Origin: Alnus glutinosa
Lineage: Eukaryota > Streptophyta > Magnoliopsida > Fagales > Betulaceae
DNA length: 64,000 nucleotides
Direction of reading: 5' to 3'
Assembly (NCBI RefSeq): GCF_958979055.1
Contig: NC_084891.1
Location: 4,096,501 to 4,160,500 of the forward strand
Part shown: one piece after another, positions 47,801 to 57,717 of the stretch
Position numbering within the stretch: position 1 is the first letter of the stretch
Layout of the letters: every line of letters begins with the position of its first letter
Program-made: the position numbers and the translations under genes
Notes under the pieces: model-generated
Told to the model about the DNA's origin: nothing
Database searches by the model: none
Seen by the model: the letters and a program-made list of their open reading frames with translations, nothing else

Positions 47801-49855
47801 CTTTTTTTATTTTATTTTATGACTGCCTTGTAATGGATAGCACCAAATGGCATTTAAGTTTCTCGGTAAAGAGTCCCAGCTGGATTACCTAATTAAGAGT
47901 GAAGGACTGTTTGAGATTTTACAATAGAATTGGTGCTAGTAAAGGTAATTAGGATTCCATGGGTGTATCTTCCTATTATTTTAATATGCAAGGCGTTCTG
48001 AACTTTTTCCTAGTTATTTTTGTGGGCCCCTTTGAACTGTTCTAAGTAATTTTGGCTCTTTTCCTTATTTTAGTATTCTTTTTCTTTTCTGCTTGACGTA
48101 TTATTTTCATGAAATGGATAGTATTGGTGTTGATTCGTTGACATATTACCAGATAGCATTTGTAACTGCTGACACAGGACCATTGTTTTAGGCGCCTTTG
48201 AGCTGTTCTAAGAGCACTAGTAGCAGTTACCCTATATTGGTTCCCTTCCCTATATTTAGAGAAAATTTCATGAAAAACATCAAAAAACCTTCCACAGCAG
48301 ATGCCCTATATTTAGATGAGGGGGTTGGAAATGAATAGTGATTCCCTATGTATATATGTCTACTATTCATTCCCTATGTATTATTTTAATATAAAAGAAG
48401 TATAATTAATTGATATAGGGAAGAGAGAAAAAGTAGGAAAGGGAGAAAAATAATAAAATAAGAGTAAAAAAATAATATTTAATTGATATATGGAAAAGTA
48501 AGGGAATCGATTGTGGGGTATTTTTTTATAGGGAAGCAAAAAGTAGTTTTATTCCCTAAATATAGGGAAAATGGTTAGGAATCTGCTGCTAGTGCTCTAA
48601 GTATCTTTGGCTCTTTCTTCTTTTTTGTATTGTTTTTCCTTTCTTCTTGGCATATTATATACATGCAATGGATAGTATTGGTGATGTATCTGGTGATTGT
48701 AAGTACCTTCTATTCCTGACAATCTGTGTGTTAACATGTCAGTTGTTCAATTTAAGGATGAGGCATATGGTAACAGTCTGATCCCATTTTAGTTTTTCAT
48801 TTTGGAGTCATTATTTCTATTAGTCCTTGGCCTTATCAGCCTACTATAGCGCTATTATCATACTTCATATGGTTGGAAGAATACGTTAAGAAAATTAAGT
48901 ATAAATGTGGAACTTTATACTAATCATTTTGATCCTTAACTAATGTAAGATTATAGATTACTAGAAGTAATGTTGGAAGCATGGATAATGTTTGGATGGC
49001 TTAATTTTCTTAATTGGGATATTTCTTATCACTTATCCACCATTAAAACAATCAGCCAGGAGTTTGCTATTTTCCAGGGAATATCTTCTTAGTACTTTGT
49101 ATGAAGTAGCAATATGTATTAACTTATAAGTAGCAAATTTTTAGGTCATCTGGTTTGCTGCTTTATGTTTGTGAGTTTTCCCTGTGGGGGTGTTTGTCGA
49201 GGTATTGTAATGGATGCCTAATGTTAAATTTGATGACTTGCAGTCCCTGTCTGCTATGTGGCATCATCAATTATTTACTGGTTTTGTTTTCAGTTAGCAT
49301 GTGGGATTTTTATTCTATTGAAATTGCTTTGGGCCTAATGCCTTAATTACTTTGAAGCAGATACCAACAACAAGAGCTAAATCTCCCAAGCTTGGCCGAA
49401 AGAAGAGCTTTGAGGCTGAAGGGAACAGTGGCAGTGTTAGGACAGGTCGGCTAAGTCTGGATGAGAAAATTTCCAAGGAAAACCCTGCCAGAGGTCTTTC
49501 TCCCATCCAACCAAAGAAGCCCCAAAGAAAGTCTCTTCCTAGACTACCTTCTGAAAAGACCACTTCATCCAATGCAACTAATGCAGAAAAAATTACTTCA
49601 TCTAAAGCTACACATGGGGAAAATACCGCCTTATCCCATTCAAAGAATGAAGAAAAGACCACCTTGCGCAATGCAACAAATGAAGTGGAGATTGCTGTAT
49701 CCAGTGTAACAAACGGTCCTTCTCCATCCATTGCTCAAGAGGAGGCGGCAGTTCCCACAGCTGAGGCAGGTGAAACTCAGGCACATAAAGATTATGTGGT
49801 AGAAGAGCAGCCTCAACCCACCTTGATTCAAGAACCGACACCATTGGCGCACTAA
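44870..49855 (+). CDS. TPX2-family microtubule-associated protein (WAVE-DAMPENED2-like)
   Basis: A plant protein of the TPX2 C-terminal domain family, which bind and bundle microtubules. Exons: 44870-45121, 45201-45443, 45583-45623, 45867-45935, 46071-46170, 46889-46960, 47045-47155, 49361-49855. They join in frame to 460 residues. The N-terminal half is acidic then Ser/Lys-rich and probably disordered. The TPX2 core (about 213-300) has [20 protein letters not shown], the KLEEK motif, [11 protein letters not shown] and [10 protein letters not shown], encoded across exons 5 to 7. The basic tail carries [12 protein letters not shown] then a Thr/Ser/Asn-rich stretch with imperfect repeats. Exon 6 ends KRKE and is joined over an intron with a TRIM-like element; intron 7 (2.2 kb) has a Tourist MITE. 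Start: first ATG of the exon. The Arabidopsis counterpart, from recall, is At4g32330. Confidence 0.9.
46229..46750 (-). mobile_element. TRIM-like miniature LTR element in a TPX2 gene intron
   Basis: Two similar units of about 160 bp (46229-46394 and 46591-about 46750) share GGGAGAGAATTACC, ATATACATATTTGGACAC and 'ggacacaacactc'. Read on the minus strand, the first unit ends CCCTAATA and is followed by a degenerate primer-binding site (TTGATATTAGAGCC, 46576-46589). A purine-rich AAGGAGGAGATT (46395-46406, minus strand) precedes the other unit. The internal part is only about 200 bp with no ORF. These are the hallmarks of a TRIM, antisense to the host gene. Terminal duplication not clear. Confidence 0.65.
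46715..46886. repeat. Short tandem duplication beside a splice acceptor
   Basis: Two units of about 85 bp follow each other: both contain 'ctttata', 'ggacacaa.actcacaagtg', 'actcacaa' and 'atatactcatat', and both end 'attatgttg' (about 46799 and 46883). The second ends two bases before the AG of the acceptor of exon 6 (exon from 46889). The first overlaps the LTR-like end of the TRIM element, so the repeat formed after or during that insertion. Confidence 0.6.
48025..48155 (+). repeat. Duplicated intron segment (empty-site copy)
   Basis: The sequence CTGTTCTAAGTAATTTTGGC and the following 80 bases ('...ttgacgtattattttcatgaaatggatagtattggtg') are repeated at about 48203-48211 plus 48598-48705. 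The second copy is split by the MITE. Identity is roughly 75-80% by eye. The duplication therefore predates the MITE insertion. Confidence 0.65.
48212..48597. mobile_element. Tourist-like MITE in TPX2 gene intron 7
   Basis: The ends GAGCACTAGTAGCAG and CTGCTGCTAGTGCTC are inverted repeats. TAA flanks both sides (48209-48211, 48598-48600), the PIF/Harbinger 3-bp duplication. 386 bp, AT-rich, no ORF; internally 'ccctatatttag' on the left mirrors 'taaatataggga' on the right. A paralogous empty site lies upstream at about 48038-48060. Confidence 0.85.
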
Positions 49856-50980
49856 ACAAAATGCAGCAAAAGAATGGGATGTGCGCTTCCGGAGCCCCGT
49901 CTAGTTCCTGAAAATAAGAGGTATAAGACCTGAAATTATTTGACGATGAAGGCACAAAGGATTTTCGTTATGGTTTGTGATGTCGTCCTGTCCATAGTCA
50001 GCAGCATTGGTCATTTTGTGTGCTTGCTTTCACGGTTGAGTTTGCATTCCAGCTTGCAGCACTGTATGTAACTATTTGTCAGGTGGTTGTTACTTTAATC
50101 TATAAATTGTTCAAGAATGCGTTAGTTGTCTGGTCTTTGGAAATATTTAGGGAAAATTTTGGGAGAATCTGCCATTAGATATAGTTCAGGATGGAATATA
50201 TTGTTTGTTTAAAGCCTATTCTGTTGAACAACTGGGGTATAATTGTTAACGAAGGCTGATTTTGTGTTGGGACTTCGATGACTTTTTCAACTGTATACTT
50301 GTCTTGCATCATATTTATAAATCTCGCTATAAAAAAGGTGGGTTTTTCGGTAATCACTATTCATAGGGTCGACAGGTTATAAACCCCAAGGCGAAGCAAG
50401 AAGGGTGCGTATATGGTCCATTTCACGTCAGTATTCATTTTCTTTTCCCTTTTTCCTTTGTCTATTCTGAAAGTTGAGAATCCTTGTGAAGAGTAAAAAT
50501 ATGGACGACTATTTTTTGACACGATTCACAAATTTAACACGATCTTCCACATTCCAAATGAAATGAATATTATTTATTTCATGGATTAATATATGTATGA
50601 TTTCACTTTCTTTTTTAAAAAAAAAACACGTCAACATTAACTTTAAATACAATCGACGCGAAAAGGAAATATTGTGGAGAAGATCAAGCAATAGAGACAG
50701 AAGGGGAAGAAGGACAAATATCATGGAATACGATTAGATGAGGAATCATAGGCCACAGGAAAAGCTGAGCTGAAAAAGATCCGTGATGAGCAAGGAAGAG
50801 AGCTAACCATCAATACAAGACAAGAATGGTACTGGGATGGAGAGAGGAATCTGAAACAGGATAAGGAACGTACTTCCCAATCATACCAAAACGTCCAAAC
50901 ACAATCCGGGAAAAAAAGTTTAATCTTAAAATTAGACATATAATATTTCTCTTTGCCGTGTAATAATAATAATATATGGT
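49856..50980. other. Convergent 3' region between the TPX2 and TPR genes
   Basis: The TPX2 gene (plus) and the TPR gene (minus) end towards each other. The two stops are 1.1 kb apart. The stretch should hold both 3' UTRs. No further gene, no repeat recognised; an A-run lies at about 50617-50627. Confidence 0.55.
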
Positions 50981-51986
50981 TTAAGTTGGAGGAGGAGTTG
51001 CCAAAAGTGGTGTTGCCGTAGGATAAAGATTGGCCGGAGATGTACATTCCGGAGTGCCGCTTTTTCCACGATCATCTTCCTGCTCATCATCATCATCATC
51101 ATCTTCTCCGGCATCCCAAAGATACTTAGCATATGAAGCAAGAACGTAACTGCATTCCACATACGAAGCTCAACATACATCAATTAATAAAATCATTAAT
51201 TAACATCTTTAGGGAAAACCAATGGTGGATTAATAATGCTAACAATATTTACAAAAAGTCAATGAAAAACAACCCAAATTTCGCCACAAAAAATGTCAGG
51301 TCGTTGTTTTTACCAGTCATGAGGCGCAGAGCGAATGGCTTGATCGAAGTAGGACTGAGCACGATGAGCATCCTTGTGTCTCTGCCATATCAACTCCCCG
51401 TAGAGACACACTACATTTCCATCACTGGGTTCGGCCAAAATTGCTCTTTCACAGTACTCTTCAGCCTTCACTATATCACCTCGTACCTGAACCCACGAAC
51501 CTCAATAAATCACACCCAAAAAATAAGAAAAGATGACAAATTGAATCCAAGTTTTTAATTAAGATTTTTAGTGGGTTTAAATACCTCTTTTAAGAACCTG
51601 GCATAGTTTCCGAGAAGAAGAGCGTCACCAGGGTACGCTCCGATCATCTTCTGGTAATACCCATCCATGCTCTCGCTCCCATTACCCCATTCCCGTCTCC
51701 CTTCACTCCCATCTCCACCGCCACTCCTACCGCCACCGCCAACAAGGCCGCCGCCGCCATGACACCCTTCATCCAATTCCAACCCCATCGAGCCCCTGAT
51801 CAACTCAGAGAGATTCTTTTCCTCCTTCGGTAGAGCACGGCTCCAGGGCCTGAGGTTGCCATCCGACGTCGTTCGAGGGATCTTCATCGTCGAGAGAGGC
51901 ATGGATACGGTCCGGGTGATCGTTATCCGGAGACCCACGTCCGATTCCTTACTCAATATCGGTGTGGAAGCACTTCTGAGAAGCAT
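50981..51986 (-). CDS. Small tetratricopeptide-repeat (TPR-like) protein
   Basis: A plant TPR-like protein of unknown role. Exons on the minus strand: 51986-51585, 51486-51314, 51149-50981. They join in frame to 247 residues. The N-terminus ([15 protein letters not shown]) is Ser/Arg-rich; a Gly-rich linker follows at about 76-93. Three helix-pair TPR-like units cover about 107-207: [20 protein letters not shown], then [18 protein letters not shown], then [21 protein letters not shown] run of six Asp and a Glu (GAT repeats) follows, then a Pro/Thr-rich tail. The TPR arrangement suggests protein binding; no catalytic motif is visible. Start: the first ATG of the open frame. Arabidopsis At4g32340 is the likely counterpart (recalled). 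Confidence 0.88.
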
Positions 51987-52073
51987 TTTTTCTTATTTTC
52001 TGTTTATTTATTTTTCTTCTTTGAATTGATTTTTGTTTAGTAGGCATTTTATAGAAGAAGGAAGGCACGTCGG

Positions 52074-52153
52074 ATATATATCTTATGGATTTGATCGAGC
52101 GGTGGACGGAAAAGGCACAGTACGGGGAACACGTGCTCTTTTTGAACCACGTG
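52074..52153 (-). promoter_or_regulatory. Probable promoter of the TPR gene: TATA box and two G-boxes
   Basis: Upstream of the minus-strand ATG (51986), a TATATATA string lies at about 52074-52081, some 90 bases away. Two perfect CACGTG palindromes follow at 52130-52135 and 52148-52153. The second sits in CCACGTGTCA, the ABRE/G-box type bound by plant bZIP and bHLH factors. This suggests ABA- or light-responsive transcription, as an inference only. Confidence 0.5.
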
Positions 52154-52282
52154 TCATTGTGTGGGGAGGGCCCTCCTCGTAGCCGCTTGACTCTCTGCAG
52201 GCAGGAGTTATCTACGCCGCTACATTTCCATACATTCGTAATTCCCTTCAATTACACGCTGACATCTGTTAATAATTTATAA

Positions 52283-53539
52283 AGCGCACGTTCGAATATG
52301 TATTTGAGTACCATATGTGTTTGGTGTTATTTTTTTTTTGCAACAAATTTATATTAATTTTATAAATTTGTTATTAAATCTGTAAAATTTACATTTGATT
52401 TTATAAATTTAATTGTAAATTTATACATCTTTTACACGAAAATAAACAAAAGTTGTGTAAGAGAATTAAACAAAATGATTGGTCTCTATCAATAGACCTA
52501 CAAAAGACTCGAACCGTAGAGTTTTTACTACCGATACCACAAAAATATATATTTTTAGATTCTGCATTTTAAATTCTCATTTATTGTAATTAATAGGGAT
52601 AATTGTACTATTGATTCATAGAATTGGTCTAAATTACGAATCACTCACTGTAATACAAAAAATTTATGGAGGGTCCCTGTGCTAAATTATAATTAAGAAT
52701 CACTCTCTTTCTTTTACGTGCATTTTGTTTAATATGTCAATGGTGTCGGTTTTGAATCAAGGTGGGTTGAGGTTGCTCTTCTACCACATAGTTTACCACA
52801 AAGACTTTCTATAAAAATTTTGTATTACAGGAAATTATTTGTAATTTAGATTAACTCTAAAGACTAGTGGTGTAATTATTCCTAGTTAATAGTCATACCA
52901 ATATGAGCAAACAAGAGGCTTCCAATTAGGTAATCACACAATTATTTATTTTGTCATTTACTTCGTATTTTGAATAATAATAATAATAATAATGAATTTT
53001 TGAACATTTATCAGTTTCGTTTCTTTATAAACGGAACAGTTTAAATGACGTCATATACAACACATTTATATGTAGAAATCTTCCCAAAGTGACGTCACAA
53101 ACTTGACAAGCTTATTACCCATTTGACTCTCGCTCTGTTTTCTGACTTTTGATCTGGCGGCGTTTCTTTTCCTTAAAAGGTACTCAAAACTTTTTTTGTA
53201 GGTTACTACTACAACTTCAAGGGATTTAGCAGCCTGCAAAGAGAAAGAACCTGTCATTGACTTTGACTTAGGACGGTTAATTAATTTTTATTTGAAATGT
53301 AAAATTAATTAATCAAATTATGATAGATCTATATATTCATGTATTTATAACTTGATATGACTCAAACTCGTTACAAATACAAATTGCCATCCTTTACACA
53401 TAGTTTCTCGTCATTGATGTGATGCAAACATAAGCCTTAAACGGAAAATATAGCATTGCGGAAAGACTCCCTTTGTCGGATCTATGAATTTGCACATGAG
53501 ATTACAAGACATATTTTGTGGGTTTGTAGGGCTGCCAAG
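52283..53539. other. Gene-free intergenic DNA
   Basis: No gene supported. The stretch 52595-52880 resembles the 'aattac(g/a)aatcac' repeat family at 6735 and 8590. An ATA/AAT run lies at 52974-52993. Short ORFs show no family features. Confidence 0.5.
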
Positions 53540-54298
53540 TAGGGGTGTGCATGGGGTGGGGTGGGGCGGTGCGGGTTTTCGCCTTTTTTGGCCCCGCCCC
53601 GCACCTTTGCGGGTTGAAAATTTTCAACCCGCAAACCGCATTTGATAAATACTAACCGTGCGGGGCGGATCACTGTGGGGTGGGTTTGTGCGGGGCGGGG
53701 ATTTTAAGTGGCATTTACGTAATTTTGATTTTATTTTGTAAAAAATAATAATTCAAACAAAATACTAGTTTTTTAAATAAAAAATTAAATTCATATTTCC
53801 ATTCAAGAACATTTTTCATGGAATTAGCCTTTTAAACTAAAAGCCCTATTAATTATAAGATAAAATTCTAAGAAACATGATTTCTATTTTCTCCGATCAA
53901 CAAAGCATAATTGAATAAATGTAAAGAATAAAAAGTTATAATATTTCACTATTCCATGTAATCAATTTTCTTGTCTTTTCCAAAAGTAATGAAAATATTA
54001 TTTCAAATAACAATACAATAAAAATGTGTACACTTTAACATCTTATGAAATTGAACCATAAAAATTGTATTTCTCACACAATGAAATTAAACCATAGAGC
54101 TAGTTTTTTTTTTTTTTTCTTCCCGTTTGTGCGGTGCGGGGTGGGGCGGGGCGGGGACCCGCATTTTTTAAAAGGCTAAACCCGCAACGCACCCCACCCC
54201 GTAAAAATTTCTCAAATTAAGATCCTAACCCGCAAAAAAATTTGAAAACCCAGTCCTCTGCGGGGCGGGGCGGGGATTGCGAGTTTTGCACACCCCTA
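53540..54298. mobile_element. Non-autonomous hAT element
   Basis: The termini TAGGGGTGTGCA and TGCACACCCCTA are perfect 12-bp inverted repeats. A perfect 8-bp duplication, CTGCCAAG, lies at 53532-53539 and 54299-54306. Subterminal GGGGCGG/CCGCCCC-rich regions resemble those of the element at 33449, but the 400-bp AT-rich interior is different. No transposase. Confidence 0.95.
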
Positions 54299-54361
54299 CT
54301 GCCAAGGATGTCTAGAGCATGCGTGAGAAAAAATTCAGAAAAAAAGTATAGAGCATGAGGA

Positions 54362-54770
54362 TTAAATGGCCATTATGGAATCCGTCCTACAAGAATTGGA
54401 GCATAACGAAGTGGAATTTGTAGCGATTGTTGCTCGAAAACTATGGCTACGTTGGAATGTGGTGGTCTTTGAAGGAACTCTCGGCCACCATTCCCTATTC
54501 ACTCCTTGAAGGCTTTTCAGAATACAAACTTCTGTTTGAAGACGAGAGTAACAATAGATCAAACTATGTATCTCAAATGACAATTTTCATTCAATTGAGA
54601 TGCAGCTGTGCGAATAGACATGCAAAGAGAGATGGATATCAAAATCATCATCCGAAATTGTAAAGGCGAAGTTTTAGCTCCGTTGATTGCTCCAAAGGGC
54701 CATAGGTATTGCAAAAGCCAGCAGCATAAATACAAAATATATAAAAAGACGCCAAGGGAGGCTGTTCTTC
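54362..54770 (+). pseudogene. Fragment of a LINE polyprotein (RNase H region)
   Basis: The frame at 54366 onward reads ARKLWLRWNVVVFEGTL, like the linker after plant LINE reverse transcriptase. A second frame at about 54617-54710 reads DIKIIIRNCKGEVLAPLIAP, like the start of the LINE-type RNase H domain. The two are in different frames with stops between them, so it is a decayed relic. It lies between the hAT element and the PYRD promoter. Confidence 0.55.
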
Positions 54771-55519
54771 ACACTTTTCACTCCCCAGTAGCCAGTAGCC
54801 AGTAGCCAAAACTAACAGAAATTACACTCTCCGTCTCTCACCCATTCTCTCTCGCTATCTCGCTATCTCACATCGCGCAGAACGAAACCCTATTTCGCTG
54901 TTCCCAGACTCAGAGACCCCATTTTTGTTCTGATTTTCTCTTTGCCTCTTTCTCTGCCGCTTCCTCTTTTAATTTTCACAGTCCGAAACTCCTTTTTGGT
55001 TTGTCTCTGTGAAACGCATTGTTCTGGTTGGGAATAGGCTGGGGCGGTTATTGAAATGGTTACGTTTTGGGCATAATTATCAAGCCGCAGAGGCTAGGGT
55101 TAGTTCTCTCTATGTTTCGCTCTCTTCGTGAGTGCCTCTCTTTTTCTCTCTGAAATTCCCTATATTTCGCTTGGATAATTTTATGCTATTCAAACCCTAG
55201 GTTTTGGAAGTGATAGATACAGTTTCTTGGGTTTTTAATTTTTACACATTTGCTTGGCCTTTGCGGGTTCACGGGTTCGGACAAGCACTTGCAAAACCCT
55301 GAGCAAGTCTTCACCACGACGATTATACCTCTCTTAACCTCTCTTTCAACCTTGCAACAAAAATCGTAGAAACCTCTCTTAAAAATCTTGTTTCGTGATT
55401 TTGAAATTCTCTCTATTAGTCTCTCTGCTTGGTGCATTAGTGAAATTGTTCTGGGCTTCTTTCTTTAGTGGGTTTTTAGTTCGAACTGCTGGGAAATATT
55501 TTGTGGGTTTTTCTTATTG
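54771..55519 (+). promoter_or_regulatory. Upstream and 5' UTR region of PYRD
   Basis: CT-rich leader-like sequence (54830-54870, 'ctctctcgctatctcgctatctc') precedes the coding start. Several upstream ATGs occur. No TATA box or leader intron can be placed with confidence. Confidence 0.4.
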
Positions 55520-57667
55520 ATGGCGTTCAGTGCTTCAAGGAAATTATCCAGACATCTTTGGAACAAAAAAGTAATATTGGGTCCTCTTGTAAGTGCCAGA
55601 CATTGCTCTTCTTCTGCACAAGCTGCTCCTAAAATCCCTCACTCTCCCAAGAAGGTATGCTCTGTGTGTGTGAGATTCTGTATCTGTTTGGTTGCTGAGA
55701 AATGGAAACTAGCTCCCTGGTAGGAAATAGTGTTTTTATGTTCAGGTCAGTTGAGCCTTTTGTATCCTGGAAAACGAAAAGAAAGGTTATTTGAAGACTT
55801 TTGGAAATTGAATATTTTTAATTATTTTATATTCACTTGGAGAAAATATTGAATCATGTTAGGTCATCATATCTATGTCCTGTTCTTGAAGTTTGTGTCG
55901 TAGTTCTCTCATTGTTGTACTGAATCCATGCCCCATCTGTGTTGCATAGTAGGCTTTTAAGTTTTAAGTTGTGGCCTACATTAGTTAGTTGGAATTTCGT
56001 ACTTTTGCATTCCATGTTCCAATTTCTGCATGAAGAGAAGGATTTGTAATAGAACAGTATGTACGGGTCATTTTGATATGGTTGAGTGTATATGTCATTT
56101 GGAGGAGATTCCATTTCCCAGGATTGTCAGTCAGGGTGGTTTTGATAGTATAATTTTGTAGGGAAGAAACTGCGGAACTGTCTTTTGAAGTTGCCTAAAT
56201 ATCTTTTTGTTTTTTGATTTCTCCATAAGTGGAGATGTCTTGCTTTAGTAGAATATATTTCATATTCCATCACAATCCTGTACCTATTAGTTCAGAGAGT
56301 AGCTGGGTATCAATTAGTACTAAAGTATGGTTGCTCTGGTGCCTTTCTCCACTCCCTTCCTTATATCTTAACCACTCCTTTGTTTTTGTCTTCTATATGT
56401 TTTCTGGCAGGGAGTTTGTTATCATGTTTGAAGCTTTACCAAGTTTAGCTAGCACCAATTTCTTTTAGTCACGGATAAATGTTCTTGCTTTCAAAAAAGG
56501 CTTGGAAATATTATTTATTTCTTTCATAATCACGTTGAAAAGGAGTGAAATCTATATGCAACTGCGTTGGTATACCATTTGTCTTGCATGCACTTCTCTA
56601 AAATATAGTTGCTTTCTAACTGCGCCTTTTTATATTGAGTTGGGGCAACTTACTTCGTTTTGTCCAAAGAATCAAAGTTTGCATAAAACTTTGAGCTTTC
56701 ATCAGTGAAACAGTAAAAAAAAAAGGAATTAGTTTATAAAGTGATTTTCTTTTTTATTTTTTTTATTTATTTTTATGACATCCACATAGTGAAATGAAAT
56801 CAAGTTTTTTATGTGCAGAATATGCCAATTTTCTAACCCTTGAGATAATTTGAATTGCAAAGTTTGTTTCTGGATATTGTCAATCTCTTGTTTATTATAT
56901 AATACATATTATTTCCTATTGGATCACTGGTATACTTTTTGTAAATGGAAGACATTTTTGTCTGATTCTGAAGTATAGCCTTTGGTTATTTGAACTGTAG
57001 GGAAGGTTATTGACGGGAGCCACAATAGGCCTAGTTATAGCTGGAGGAGCTTATGTGAGTACTGTGGATGAAGCAACTTTCTGGTACTTCATTCATGTCT
57101 TTGAGTGGTACTTTTGCTTAGGTCATGATTAACCTCTTTTTCCCCCGATAAAGTGGCAGTGTTTTAGTAAGCATTTATATATTTAAACTGACCAACTCTT
57201 GGTTATCTTCCAAACAAAAATTAACATAACACATAATGGGTTCTCTTCAGCCAACCCTGATGCTTGACTGAAATTTCTCAGTATATTGCTCTACATCTTT
57301 GTGTAAAAGAGGCATTCACTTAATATGGAGATGGTGCAGTTTGATTTTTTTTTTTTTTTTTTTTTCCTTCTTTGCTCAGTCTTTGGAGAAAGCTATTTAT
57401 TATTCAGATTACAAGGAATATTTTTTGGGAAAAATTTATCAAAATTGTCCGAAAAGGTCTACTCTAGCTACTCAAGAACTTATCTATCTAGACTCTAGTA
57501 TTGGCTATCAAGAATGTGCTATTATAAAAGCCCACCAAATAAGTATTTCCCTACTATATATTTCGAAAAAATACAGTAGTAGGACATGATATTCTTCTTT
57601 GCTATCTAAAAAAATTACAATCACTAAGCTTCACATAAACTAAATTTACTTGTTCACGAATAGGCTC

Positions 57668-57717
<50 letters not shown>

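Noticed and set aside
57299..57589. A 96-codon frame next to the ndhA fragment as an independent gene
   Set aside because: It begins in a T-run, lies inside a PYRD intron and matches no protein I can name. It is mentioned only as possible organellar DNA.
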